Source of the DNA: Rubricella aquisinus
GTDB taxonomy: Bacteria > Pseudomonadota > Alphaproteobacteria > Rhodobacterales > Rhodobacteraceae
Reading direction: 5' to 3'
Assembly (NCBI RefSeq): GCF_014199445.1
Contig: NZ_JACIJS010000004.1
Location: 62,001-126,000, forward strand
DNA length: 64,000 nucleotides
Shown: piece after piece, positions 1 through 7,914 of the stretch
Position numbering within the stretch: the stretch's first letter is position 1
Layout: each line of letters starts with the position of its first letter
Translations under genes and position numbers: made by a program
Notes under the pieces: model-generated
The model's database searches: none
Told to the model about the DNA's origin: nothing
What the model saw: the letters and a program-made list of their open reading frames with translations, nothing else

Positions 1-798
1 CTCGTGCTGTGGTCGCTGTTTGAAGGCTTTGGGGAATTTCCCGAAAGCCCGCCGCCGGGGCTGGTGACGATCCCGGCGCAGGTTGGGGTGCCGGAGGGCT
101 ATTATCCCAAGGCGGGCTACCGGCTTGCCGCGACGCGGGCGATCCGGGTCGATATGGTCGAGCGGCTCGCGGATATGCTGCGCAATCTCGATGCGCGCGG
201 CGGGTTCGAGGCGACTGCCGACATGCTGTCGATCACCGGCCTGACGCTGGAACAATTCGCTGATCTGATGACCGGCCTTGGCTATGCCGCCGAAAAGGGG
301 GAGCGGGTCAAGGTGAAGGCCGTCCCGGTTGTGGCCGAAACGCCCGCCGCCCCGGTGGAGGATGATCCTGTCACCGCACCGCAAGAGGGCCAGATGGACG
401 CCCCCTTGGCGGAGGCCGGGGCCGACACCACACCCATTGAGGCCACCGACGCGACTGCCCCTGCCGAAGTGACGACGGAGGAGGGCGACAGCACGCTTGA
501 TGTCGCCGCTGCCGCGCCTGCGGGCGAAGAGGCCGCACCGGAGATGGAAGTGTTCTACACCTTCACCCGCGCGCCCCGCCGCCGCCCCGACCCGCAGGGC
601 CGCCGCCCGGAGCGCAGCGAAAAGCCCGGCGGCGGTCGCCCGCAAGGCAAGGGCAAGCCGCGCGGCAAGGGCGGCAAACCCGGCGGACGCAAACCGGAGG
701 GGCCAAAGGTGCATTCCGCCAAACCGCCCCGCAAGGAAAAGGCGATTGATCCCGACAATCCGTTCGCAGCGCTGATGGCGCTCAAGAACAAGGACTGA
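1..798 (+). CDS. C-terminal part of an ATP-dependent helicase (truncated by window edge)
   Basis: The frame is open from the first base, so only the last ~265 residues are visible and no helicase motifs are in view. The first ~100 residues are a folded, leucine/alanine-rich segment. They are followed by a long Ala/Pro/Glu linker and then a very basic tail rich in Arg, Lys, Gly and Pro (about residues 185-245), which looks like a nucleic-acid-binding extension. The call rests mainly on context: in Rhodobacterales a SUV3-type DEAD/DEAH helicase with a disordered basic tail commonly precedes an S4-domain protein, fdxA and carD, exactly as here. The TGA stop overlaps the next ATG (TGATG), implying translational coupling. 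Confidence 0.6.
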   Translation, partial: LVLWSLFEGFGEFPESPPPGLVTIPAQVGVPEGYYPKAGYRLAATRAIRVDMVERLADMLRNLDARGGFEATADMLSITGLTLEQFADLMTGLGYAAEKGERVKVKAVPVVAETPAAPVEDDPVTAPQEGQMDAPLAEAGADTTPIEATDATAPAEVTTEEGDSTLDVAAAAPAGEEAAPEMEVFYTFTRAPRRRPDPQGRRPERSEKPGGGRPQGKGKPRGKGGKPGGRKPEGPKVHSAKPPRKEKAIDPDNPFAALMALKNKD

Positions 799-1172
799 TG
801 GCAGACCCGCGCCCCGGCCTGCGGATCGACAAATGGCTATGGCATGCGCGGTTTTTCAAAACCCGCAGCCTGGCCGCGAAGGTCGTGGCCGGGGGCATTC
901 GGATTGGTGAGACGCGGGTGACCAAGGCGTCCGTGCTTGTCCGCATCGGGGATACCGTGACTTTTCCGCAAAATCGGGATGTCCGATTGGTTCAGGTCGA
1001 GGCGCTTGGGGAGCGGCGCGGACCAGCGCCCGAGGCGCAGGCGCTCTACACCGATCTGGCACCCGTCACACCCAAGGACCGCGCGCAAGAGCCCGAAGCT
1101 GATCGTGTCGGCGGCCGCCCGACCAAAAAGGATCGGCGCGAAATGGATGCCCTGCGCAATCCTGTCACTTGA
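798..1172 (+). CDS. S4-domain RNA-binding protein (Hsp15/HslR family)
   Basis: This is a 124-residue basic protein. An S4 domain occupies about residues 9-70 and starts with RIDKWLWHARFFKTR, the usual opening of the Hsp15 family. Hsp15 of E. coli binds 50S subunits carrying stalled nascent chains, and a ribosome-recycling or rRNA-binding role is inferred here by family. The C-terminal ~40 residues are charged and probably disordered. The start codon overlaps the stop of the upstream helicase, so the two genes form one transcription unit. It could alternatively be a general S4 RNA-binding protein with a different target. Confidence 0.85.
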   Translation: MADPRPGLRIDKWLWHARFFKTRSLAAKVVAGGIRIGETRVTKASVLVRIGDTVTFPQNRDVRLVQVEALGERRGPAPEAQALYTDLAPVTPKDRAQEPEADRVGGRPTKKDRREMDALRNPVT

Positions 1173-1272
1173 TCCTCAAGGCACAGGGGCATAGAAGCCC
1201 CGGCTAAGGGCTTGCGGCCATGCGTCCGTAAACCTAAGTTGACAGATATAGTGCCGAAACAGGACTGCCCAG

Positions 1273-1611
1273 ATGACCTATGTCGTGATTGATAACTGCA
1301 TCGCCTGCAAATACACCGATTGCGTCGAAGTTTGCCCGGTGGATTGTTTCTATGAGGGCGAGAACATGCTCGTCATCCAGCCCGATGAGTGCATTGACTG
1401 TGGCGTCTGTGAGCCGGAATGCCCCGCCGACGCGATCCGCCCGGATACGGAGCCGGACATGGAAAAATGGGTGGAGTTCAATCGCAAATATTCCGAAGCG
1501 TGGCCCAATATCGTGACCAAACGCGATCAGTTGCCCGACGCGGAAAAACTCGACGGCGTGCCGAACAAGCTGGAGACGCATTTTTCGGAGAAGCCCGGCG
1601 AGGGTGATTGA
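1273..1611 (+). CDS. fdxA: 7Fe ferredoxin FdxA
   Basis: This 112-residue ferredoxin carries one [3Fe-4S] and one [4Fe-4S] cluster. The N-terminal motif is C-x7-C-x3-C-P ([14 protein letters not shown]), where the spacing leaves one cluster three-iron. The second motif [12 protein letters not shown] supplies the other cluster ligands. Length and the long acidic C-terminal helix match the FdxA family of Alphaproteobacteria. It acts as a soluble low-potential electron carrier, and the exact partner is not visible. The ATG is preceded by AGGA eight bases upstream. A TTGACA at 1239-1244 may be part of its promoter, but no good -10 lies at the right distance. Confidence 0.95.
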   Translation: MTYVVIDNCIACKYTDCVEVCPVDCFYEGENMLVIQPDECIDCGVCEPECPADAIRPDTEPDMEKWVEFNRKYSEAWPNIVTKRDQLPDAEKLDGVPNKLETHFSEKPGEGD

Positions 1612-1931
1612 GCGACCGATTCGGTGCACAAACCTCCTGCGATGCCAAATGCTTATCCCATTTTCCGCAGGTTTCTGGTGAAAATGCATCCTTAGGTTGT
1701 GAAGGGGCCTTGTTTTCAGGCCCTGCATCCGATTCTGGCGGGGTTCATTTGAATATGCCCCCAAAATTTGTTATATAACGGTCATACATTCTTAGGCTGG
1801 CGCAGCCGCATCTGGTTTGGCGTGCCCCTCGAATGCTGGTTATCGCTGGTTTTGAGCCTTGTCGGGCGGTTTTCGCAATCGCCGGGGTGGGTTTTTGACC
1901 GGCGTTTTTTGTGAGAGAGGAAAGGCATAAC
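1612..1931 (+). other. fdxA-carD intergenic region with carD leader
   Basis: This gap of about 320 bases has no credible gene. A GC-rich hairpin (GGGCCT at 1705-1710 with AGGCCC at 1718-1723) follows fdxA but has no T run, so it is at best a weak terminator. A good sigma70-like promoter follows, leaving a leader of roughly 150 nt before the carD ATG. I see no known riboswitch in the leader. Confidence 0.5.
1749..1777 (+). promoter_or_regulatory. Predicted carD promoter
   Basis: A -35 element TTGAAT (1749-1754) is followed by a 17-base spacer and a -10 element TATATA (1772-1777). It lies in the only AT-rich patch between fdxA and carD. Five of six and four to five of six positions fit the housekeeping consensus. 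The prediction is by eye only. Confidence 0.5.
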
Positions 1932-2441
1932 ATGGCCAAGTCGAAATCCAGTGAATTCCGTCCCAACGATTACATCGTGTACCCGGCGCATGGCGTTGGG
2001 CAAATCCTGCGGATTGAGGAGCAGGAAGTGGCGGGCATGACGCTGGAGCTTTTCGTCATCTCCTTCGAGAAGGACAAGATGACCCTGCGCGTCCCGACCA
2101 ATAAGGCAAACAGCGTCGGCATGCGGTCGCTCGCATCGCCCGACATCATGGACAAAGCGCTCGAAACCCTGAAGGGCCGCGCGCGTGTGAAAAAGGCCAT
2201 GTGGTCCCGTCGCGCTCAGGAATACGAGCAAAAGATCAACTCTGGCGATCTGATCGCGATTGCGGAGGTCGTGCGCGACCTGCACCGTGGCGACGATCAG
2301 CGCGAGCAAAGCTATTCCGAGCGTCAGTTGTATGAAGCAGCCCTTGAGCGGTTGACCCGCGAACTGGCCGCCGTCAATGGCGTGGATGAGGGCGCCGCCG
2401 CCGCCCGTGTGGATGAGGTTCTCGTCAGCCGCGCGGCCTGA
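1932..2441 (+). CDS. carD: CarD family transcriptional regulator
   Basis: This 169-residue protein has an N-terminal CarD/TRCF RNA-polymerase-interacting domain (about residues 5-65, beginning FRPNDYIVYPAHGVGQI) and a helical C-terminal DNA-binding domain. CarD binds the RNA polymerase beta subunit and stabilises open complexes. In Rhodobacterales it activates promoters lacking T at -7, including rRNA promoters. I chose the internal ATG because it matches the family N-terminus and is preceded by GAGAGGAAAGG. An upstream in-frame GTG would add seven non-conserved residues. The gene has its own promoter and ends at a strong terminator, so it is probably monocistronic. Confidence 0.95.
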   Translation: MAKSKSSEFRPNDYIVYPAHGVGQILRIEEQEVAGMTLELFVISFEKDKMTLRVPTNKANSVGMRSLASPDIMDKALETLKGRARVKKAMWSRRAQEYEQKINSGDLIAIAEVVRDLHRGDDQREQSYSERQLYEAALERLTRELAAVNGVDEGAAAARVDEVLVSRAA

Positions 2442-2461
2442 TCCAAAGCGCATTCAACACG

Positions 2462-2500
2462 AAAAACACCCTCGGTCCGCGCTGGACCGGGGGTGTTTTT
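2462..2500. terminator. Bidirectional intrinsic terminator between carD and cobS
   Basis: The two arms, 2462-2478 and 2484-2500, pair over 17 positions (one G-U) around a five-base loop. The stem is flanked by A5 on the left and T5 on the right, so it can act as a rho-independent terminator in both directions. It ends carD on the plus strand and cobS on the minus strand, whose stop codon starts at 2506. Confidence 0.92.
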
Positions 2501-2503
2501 GCT

Positions 2504-3262
2504 TCAAGCTGCCATCAGCGCCAATAGCATCAGCACCATGCCAAGCTCCGACAGGATCTGCGTGGCCCCCAACACATCGCCGGTCTGACCGCCGAGCTTA
2601 TGCCGCGCATAAGCCAGAAAGGGCACCGCCAATAATCCCCCGGCCAAGATCCCAAACCCCGTCACCCCGAAACACAGGACTGCCAGCCCCAGCGACAACG
2701 CGCCGCTTGTCAGCAGGGCCGCGCCGCCCGGTCGTCCGGTGCTGGCGCTCAAGCCCCCCTCCCGCGCATTGGGCAGCCGCATGGCGAGCGCCATCACGCT
2801 GCGCGACCCGGCCCCGGCGACGGCCAGCCCGGCGATGACCTGCTCTGCCGGGATCGCGGCAATCCCGCTCCACCGGGCAAGGAGCATGACGATCAGTGCC
2901 ACCGCGCCAAAGGCCCCGATGCGGCTGTCCTTCATGATGTCGAGGCTATGCGCCTTGTCCCGCCCGCCGCCCAGCCCATCGGCGCAATCGGCCAACCCGT
3001 CCTCATGCAGCGCCCCGGTCAGAAGTGCGAGGACCGCCAGTGCCGCGGCAGCCGCCACACCCGCGGGCAGGCCCGCATGGCTCAGCACCATGGCCACCGC
3101 GCCAGCGAGCGCCCCCAAAATCGCCCCGACACAGGGCCAGGCCCAACTGCTCAAAGCCCCCCGCTGCCCGGCCCGCGCATGGTCAACCGGCACCGGCAAC
3201 CGCGTCAGCAGGGAGAACGCGACCCAGATATCATGCAGCTCAAATCGCGTGGCGTGGGGCAT
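2504..3262 (-). CDS. cobS: Adenosylcobinamide-GDP ribazoletransferase
   Basis: This 252-residue polytopic inner-membrane enzyme joins adenosylcobinamide-GDP to alpha-ribazole (phosphate) in the last steps of cobalamin synthesis (CobS in enterobacterial nomenclature, CobV in Pseudomonas). The family signature HEDGLADCADGLGGG-x-D, with its metal-binding acidic residues, lies around residues 75-92, followed by alternating hydrophobic helices. The ATG at 3262 is preceded by AGGAAGGA and gives the expected N-terminus (FSLLTRLPVP). It is divergent from cobT, whose product makes the ribazole phosphate substrate. I looked for a cobalamin riboswitch in the ~100 bases between them and saw none. Confidence 0.93.
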   Translation of the reverse strand: MPHATRFELHDIWVAFSLLTRLPVPVDHARAGQRGALSSWAWPCVGAILGALAGAVAMVLSHAGLPAGVAAAAALAVLALLTGALHEDGLADCADGLGGGRDKAHSLDIMKDSRIGAFGAVALIVMLLARWSGIAAIPAEQVIAGLAVAGAGSRSVMALAMRLPNAREGGLSASTGRPGGAALLTSGALSLGLAVLCFGVTGFGILAGGLLAVPFLAYARHKLGGQTGDVLGATQILSELGMVLMLLALMAA

Positions 3263-3362
3263 GGGGTGATTTCCTTCCTCATAGGGTCGAAAACAGGGTG
3301 GCATCCTGTGTCGGTCAGAGTATCCCTGTGCCACGAAAGACATGCCAGACGAAAGGCCCGCC

Positions 3363-4376
3363 ATGACCGACGCCCCGTTCCACAGCCCCGAAGAATTCGC
3401 CGCGATGCTCGCGACCTTGCCTGCCGCGAACCACAGCGCCGCAGAGGCCGCGTCGGAACGCAACGGCATGCTGACAAAACCGCCGGGCGCTTTGGGCCGC
3501 TTGGAGGATCTGGCGATCTGGTATGCAAGCTGGCGCGGCACGCCGCGCCCACGCGTCGAGCGGCCACAGGTGATCGTGTTTGCGGGCAATCATGGCGTGA
3601 CCGCGCAGGGCGTCTCGGCCTTCCCAGCGGAGGTCACGGTGCAGATGGTCGCGAATTTTGAGGCTGGTGGTGCGGCGATCAATCAACTCTCGCGTCTCGC
3701 TGGGGCGGAGATGAGCGTTCATGCGCTTGATCTGGACAGCCCGACGCAGGATTTCACACAAGGGCCCGCGATGGATGGCGGTGCCTGTGTCGCGGCTCTG
3801 GCCACGGGCTGGGGGGCGGTTGATCCGTCAGCCGATCTGCTCGTGGTGGGGGAGATGGGCATTGGCAACACCACCTCCGCCGCCGCGATTGCGGCCGCGC
3901 TCCTTGGAGGAACGGGGGCGGATTGGGCCGGGCGCGGCACGGGCGTCGATGATGCGGGCCTGCGCCGCAAGGCCGAGGTGATCGACGCTGGGCTGGCCAA
4001 GAACCCATGGCGCGCGCCGATGGATGTGTTGTGCAGCTTTGGCGGGCGCGAAATCGCCGCGATGGCGGGCGCGATCGCACGGGCGCGGGCGGAGGGCATC
4101 CCGGTGATCCTGGATGGGTTCATCTGCTCTGCGGCAGCGCTGGTCCTCCATAAATGCGATCCGGCGGCGCTTGACCATTGTGTCGCGGGGCATCTGTCGG
4201 AAGAGGGGGCACATGGGGCGATGCTCGACGCGATGGAGAAATCGCCGCTCCTGTCCCTTGGCCTGCGCTTGGGCGAAGGATCGGGTGCTGCTGTCGCGAT
4301 CCACATTCTCAAGGCGGCGGTTGCGTGCCATTCGGGGATGGCGACTTTTGCCGAAGCGGGCGTGAGCGACGGTTAA
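3363..4376 (+). CDS. cobT: Nicotinate-nucleotide--dimethylbenzimidazole phosphoribosyltransferase
   Basis: This 337-residue enzyme transfers phosphoribose from nicotinate mononucleotide to 5,6-dimethylbenzimidazole, giving alpha-ribazole phosphate. Family landmarks are [30 protein letters not shown] and the DGF segment. The catalytic Glu is expected in the C-terminal part, where EAGVSDG and the preceding Gly-rich GEGSGAA match the family. Of two in-frame ATGs (3342 and 3363) the second fits the family start better. The gene is divergent from cobS, so the pair forms a small cobalamin-assembly locus. A structured repeat begins directly after its TAA. Confidence 0.93.
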   Translation: MTDAPFHSPEEFAAMLATLPAANHSAAEAASERNGMLTKPPGALGRLEDLAIWYASWRGTPRPRVERPQVIVFAGNHGVTAQGVSAFPAEVTVQMVANFEAGGAAINQLSRLAGAEMSVHALDLDSPTQDFTQGPAMDGGACVAALATGWGAVDPSADLLVVGEMGIGNTTSAAAIAAALLGGTGADWAGRGTGVDDAGLRRKAEVIDAGLAKNPWRAPMDVLCSFGGREIAAMAGAIARARAEGIPVILDGFICSAAALVLHKCDPAALDHCVAGHLSEEGAHGAMLDAMEKSPLLSLGLRLGEGSGAAVAIHILKAAVACHSGMATFAEAGVSDG

Positions 4377-4695
4377 AAGGCGCTCCCGCACGTCGGCTGC
4401 GCCTCCCTTTGGGGTGAGGGCGAGAGACAAACGCTGCGGGGCAGCGTTTGCGCCCGAACGCGCGGAATGGAATGAAGCGCCGGGCCGGGCCGGCGCTGCG
4501 CGCCGGTTTAAGATTGCGCTGAGGTGTTTGAGGAACAGGTGTGTTCCTCAAATCACCCCCTCAATTGTGGGGCTACGATTCGCCCGCGCGTCAAGGCCGC
4601 TCGTTCCTCGGACCTTGACCCACGGCCGAATCGCGAGGGCTGCTATTGTCACACCAAGTCCAATTCACTTTCTTCAAATATACCCCGCCGGAGGC
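4377..4695 (+). repeat. Structured intergenic repeat, copy A
   Basis: This ~313-base element is about 94% identical by eye to 35250-35562. It starts right after the cobT stop codon and ends in the short G-poor motif (4661-4695). Visible hairpins are: a 10-bp perfect stem 4428-4437/4441-4450 with loop GGG; a 7-bp stem 4490-4496/4500-4506; an 11-bp perfect stem 4527-4537/4542-4552, extendable by four more pairs past a bulged T; and a nested pair 4576-4582/4627-4633 enclosing 4591-4596/4613-4618. It contains no transposase and no clear terminal inverted repeats. Whether it acts as RNA, DNA or a mobile unit is unknown. Confidence 0.85.
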
Positions 4696-4698
4696 ACC

Positions 4699-4718
4699 GC
4701 CGCGCCGTCAGGCGCGGC
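4699..4718. other. GC-rich hairpin after repeat copy A
   Basis: There is a perfect 8-bp stem, GCCGCGCC with GGCGCGGC, around the loop GTCA, four bases past the short motif. On the minus strand it lies just after the phosphatase stop codon and could help end that transcript, though no T run follows. A comparable 8-bp hairpin of different sequence follows copy B at 35573-35592. Confidence 0.6.
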
Positions 4719-4734
4719 CCCCCTCTAAAAGGAA

Positions 4735-5466
4735 TTATTCGCGCCGCAGCACCTTATCCACAAGCCAAGCAAGGCCGAGCTTCCGCGATGACAGGAACTC
4801 CGCCTTGATCGCTTGGGGGTCATAGGCGGTCTCAATCCATGTGCGCAGGTCAAGGTCACTGTCCCCACGCGCCGTCAGATAGGCGTCGAAAAACGCATCG
4901 AGCACGCCCGTTTTTGCGTGCCGCAGATGGAGGTATTTGAAGGAGAGTTGCGCGCGCGCCGCCTCCACCTCTTGGCCTTCCACAAAATGCATATGCAGCG
5001 CCGCCGCCAGCCCCGCACGATCCGCGCCGGACTTGCAGTGATACAGCACCGGCGTCTCGACACTCTTGATCAGGTCGATAAAGCCCAAAAGTTCGTCGCG
5101 GGGGGGCAGATCCCGCGAATAGAGCCGGTAGATGATGAAGGTCAGGCCATGCGCGTCACAGGCTTCGACCTCCAGCGGGAGGGAGCCAAAGGACATGCCG
5201 CCGCGCAGCGAAATCACTGTCTTGCCGCCCTGATCGGCGAACCACTTGATCTGTTCGGGATTGGGTTGCGCGGAGCGCCATGCCTGTGGCGCGATCTGGT
5301 GCCGGTTGGGATACCAGTTGCGGATAAAGCCGTGATCGGACCATGTCATGTCCCGCTCCACCGCGCGCCGACCCTCGGGTGTGGCCAGCATGGGACGCCA
5401 TTTTGCGTCCATGTCGTCAAGCTGGCGTTGGCGCCAATCGGGGTTGGTTACGTCATCATCGGTCAC
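4735..5466 (-). CDS. Tyrosine/dual-specificity protein phosphatase family protein
   Basis: This 243-residue cytoplasmic protein carries the Cys-based phosphatase P-loop HCKSGADRAG (about residues 142-151, C-x5-R), with the catalytic Cys and Arg both present. A candidate general-acid Asp lies upstream in the SRDLPP loop. The N-terminal ~40 residues and the segment WYPNRHQIAPQAWRSAQP resemble bacterial DSP-like phosphatases. The substrate (protein, lipid or inositol phosphate) cannot be told from sequence. It is a single minus-strand gene next to tRNA-Cys, and its 3' end faces the repeat. Confidence 0.75.
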   Translation of the reverse strand: MTDDDVTNPDWRQRQLDDMDAKWRPMLATPEGRRAVERDMTWSDHGFIRNWYPNRHQIAPQAWRSAQPNPEQIKWFADQGGKTVISLRGGMSFGSLPLEVEACDAHGLTFIIYRLYSRDLPPRDELLGFIDLIKSVETPVLYHCKSGADRAGLAAALHMHFVEGQEVEAARAQLSFKYLHLRHAKTGVLDAFFDAYLTARGDSDLDLRTWIETAYDPQAIKAEFLSSRKLGLAWLVDKVLRRE

Positions 5467-5512
5467 GGGGTGGCCCTTCGCGGTGCGGGTCTTTCATCCT
5501 GTCCGGGGAAGC

Positions 5513-5586
5513 TGGAGGCGACGACCGGAATCGAACCGGTGTACACGGATTTGCAATCCGCTGCGTAACCACTCCGCCACGTCGCC
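5513..5586 (-). tRNA. tRNA-Cys (anticodon GCA)
   Basis: This 74-nt gene on the minus strand folds into a full cloverleaf. The acceptor stem is GGCGACG/CGTCGCC, the anticodon loop is TTGCAAA with GCA, and the T loop is TTCGATT. The discriminator base is U, as expected for tRNA-Cys, and the CCA end is encoded. Confidence 0.97.
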
Positions 5587-5757
5587 CCGCTGACAGGGGA
5601 GGTATAACAGCCAATCGGGCGCGTCCAGCGCAAAGTGCATCTTGTTGGCCTGCGGCACCGGGATCGGTTGCGCGATGCCATCATCTGTGGCAGTGACAGA
5701 AAAACGCGGAGCGGTTCGAGAGCGCCGCACACGATCCTTTCTTGAGATGGAGTCAGC

Positions 5758-6414
5758 ATGATGTCCGATTTTGCCGCAGCCCGCACCGCGATGGTGGATT
5801 GTCAGGTCAGACCGTCGGATGTGACCCGCTATCCCATCATCTCCGCGATGCTGAGTGTCCCGCGTGAGGAATTCGTGCCTTCCGATATGCGCAGCGTCGC
5901 CTACGCGGGAGAGGACATTTCCCTATCGGCGGACCGGTCAATCCTTGCCCCGCGCACATTTGCAAAGATGCTCGATGCACTGGCGCTGAGCGGCAATGAA
6001 CTCGTGCTCGATATCGGGGCGGGCTATGGCTACTCCACCGCCGTGATCGCGCATATGGCGCAAGCGGTGATCGGGCTGGAAGAGGTTGAGAGCCTCGCCA
6101 CCGCTGCCACCACCGCGCTGAGTGCGGCAGGTGCCGACAATGCCGTCATCGAAACCGGCCCGCTGGCCGAAGGCGCCGCGGCCCATGGTCCTTATGACGC
6201 AATGGTCGTTCAGGGTGCTGTCGAGGAATTGCCGCAGGCGATCGTGGATCAATTGCGCCCCGATGGGCGTATCGTGATGCTCAAGGCTGAGGGCGCGCTA
6301 TGCTATGCCGTTCTGGGCGTGAAAGGTGCGCGCGGTGTCAGCTGGCGGCGTATCTTTGATGCAACAGCGCCGGTTTTGCCGGGCTTTTCAAAGGCTCCAA
6401 CCTTCGTTTTCTGA
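5758..6414 (+). CDS. pcm: Protein-L-isoaspartate O-methyltransferase family protein
   Basis: This 218-residue SAM-dependent methyltransferase has motif I LDIGAGYGYSTAVIA at about residues 82-96 and the N-terminal PCMT features (MVDCQVRP, PREEFVP). PCMT repairs isoaspartyl residues in damaged proteins. Alphaproteobacterial members beside tolC are often shorter and more divergent, so substrate identity is less certain than the fold. GATGGAG lies upstream of tandem ATGs at 5758 and 5761, and either could be the start. It is followed after 79 bases by tolC in the same orientation, a pairing common in this order. Confidence 0.85.
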   Translation: MMSDFAAARTAMVDCQVRPSDVTRYPIISAMLSVPREEFVPSDMRSVAYAGEDISLSADRSILAPRTFAKMLDALALSGNELVLDIGAGYGYSTAVIAHMAQAVIGLEEVESLATAATTALSAAGADNAVIETGPLAEGAAAHGPYDAMVVQGAVEELPQAIVDQLRPDGRIVMLKAEGALCYAVLGVKGARGVSWRRIFDATAPVLPGFSKAPTFVF

Positions 6415-6493
6415 CCAAACTGAACGAAACAGTCTTGTTTCGGCTGGGGCGCGGCTTAATGTAGGCTGCAACAAAAGAAGCAGGAGTTTCGCA

Positions 6494-7870
6494 ATGCGCG
6501 TGTCGGTCAAGCTCACGGCAGCCTTTTTGGCTGGTCTGGGGTGTATGTCTTTTTCAGCAACCATGGCCTCGGCGCAAACGCTGGAGCAGGCGCTGATCGG
6601 GGCCTATGAATACCACCCTTCCCTGTCGGTGTCGCGTTCGGCGCTGCGTGCGGCGGATGAGAATGTCGCACAGGCGCGCGCGGGAAAGCGCCCGACGGTG
6701 ACCGCATCCGCGCGGGCCGGGCTGACTTCGGCGGATCGGTTCGATGGCCGGGCGACCGATACCAGCACACTTTCCATTGATGGCTCGCTTCCGTTGATCG
6801 ACGGGGGCAGCACCGCGGCTGCCGTCGCGGGTGCACTGGCGAATGTGGATCGCGCGCGCGCGGCCCTTGTCGGCACGGAACAGACCGTTCTGTTGGCCGC
6901 TGTCACCGCTTATGGCGATGTGCGGCGCGACACGCAATTCGTGTCACTGGCGCAAAACAACGTGCGCGTGATCACCAGCCAATTGCAGGCCGCGCGGGAC
7001 CGGTTCGAAGTGGGCGAAGTGACCCGCACCGATGTGGCGCAGGCACGCGCGCGCCTTGCTGCCGCACAATCCAACCTTGTCGCGAATGAGGGTGCGTTGG
7101 CCCGCTCGCGGGAGGCGTATATCGCAGCGATCGGATCAGCGCCTGAGGATCTGGCACCGCCGCCCGCGCTGCCCGCGCTGCCCGCAACCCTAGCCGATGC
7201 GGAAGGGGTCGCCCTGCGTACCCATCCGTCTGTGGTCGCCGCGCAAGAGCTTGTCCGCGTGGCCGAGGCAGATGTGGACCGTGCCCGCGCAGCGTCCCGC
7301 CCGACGCTGACCGCCACGGCGCAGATCGCATCAAGCGGCACCGCTCAGGACACCCAGACCGATACGGCCACGGTTGGCCTTCAGGCCTCCTTGCCGCTGT
7401 ATCGCGGGGGCGCTTTGTCGAGCCAAATCCGGCAGGCGCAGGCCACGCTGGATCAGCGCAACGCGGAATTGCAGGACGCGGGCCGTCAGGTTCGCCAGAA
7501 CGTTGCGTCCGCTTGGGCCAACCTGACCGTCGCGCGATCCTCCATCGAGGCAAGCCGCCAGCAGATCACCGCCGCCCGCGTCGCGTTTGAAGGCGTGCGG
7601 GAGGAAGCACGGCTTGGTGCACGCACCACGCTAGAGGTGCTTGACGGGGAGCAGGAACTCCTGAACGCCCAATCCAACCTCGTTTCTGCCGAAAGAGACG
7701 AATATGTTGCCGTCTATTCGCTTCTTGCGGCCATGGGCCTCTTGACGGTGCAGCATCTTGGCCTTGAAGTGGAGCAGTATGACCCGGTTGAGAATTTCAA
7801 CCGTGTGCAAAGCGGCCCCTTCAGCTCAAGCCGAGGGGATGCGCTGGATCGGATCCTCGGGCGGTACTGA
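6494..7870 (+). CDS. tolC: TolC family outer membrane channel protein
   Basis: This 458-residue protein has a signal peptide (hydrophobic core AAFLAGLGCMSF, cleavage predicted after ASA before QTLEQAL). Two internally similar OEP halves follow, as in TolC, with long alanine/glutamine-rich coiled helices. Sequences such as LEQAL-x3-YEYHPSL and LPLYRGG are typical. It forms the trimeric outer-membrane duct for type I secretion and RND efflux, although no partner pump is encoded here. The ATG after AGGAGTTTCGCA (6481-6493) starts the signal peptide. The longer upstream frame lacks such a feature. Confidence 0.93.
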   Translation: MRVSVKLTAAFLAGLGCMSFSATMASAQTLEQALIGAYEYHPSLSVSRSALRAADENVAQARAGKRPTVTASARAGLTSADRFDGRATDTSTLSIDGSLPLIDGGSTAAAVAGALANVDRARAALVGTEQTVLLAAVTAYGDVRRDTQFVSLAQNNVRVITSQLQAARDRFEVGEVTRTDVAQARARLAAAQSNLVANEGALARSREAYIAAIGSAPEDLAPPPALPALPATLADAEGVALRTHPSVVAAQELVRVAEADVDRARAASRPTLTATAQIASSGTAQDTQTDTATVGLQASLPLYRGGALSSQIRQAQATLDQRNAELQDAGRQVRQNVASAWANLTVARSSIEASRQQITAARVAFEGVREEARLGARTTLEVLDGEQELLNAQSNLVSAERDEYVAVYSLLAAMGLLTVQHLGLEVEQYDPVENFNRVQSGPFSSSRGDALDRILGRY

Positions 7871-7914
7871 ACCGTCCTCGGGGGCCAATTGCCGCCAACG
7901 GGGGAGGGGACGAC

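Noticed and set aside
3263-3362. Cobalamin riboswitch between cobS and cobT
   Set aside because: Only 100 bases are available and no B12-box or matching stem was visible.
4414-4728. Open frame running through the structured repeat, also open in the other copy (35197-35691)
   Set aside because: Both copies keep a frame encoding similar residues, but part of that similarity is maintained across compensating one-base indels. There is no ribosome binding site or consistent start, and the region is dominated by hairpins. I treat it as non-coding, though a dN/dS test on more copies would settle it.
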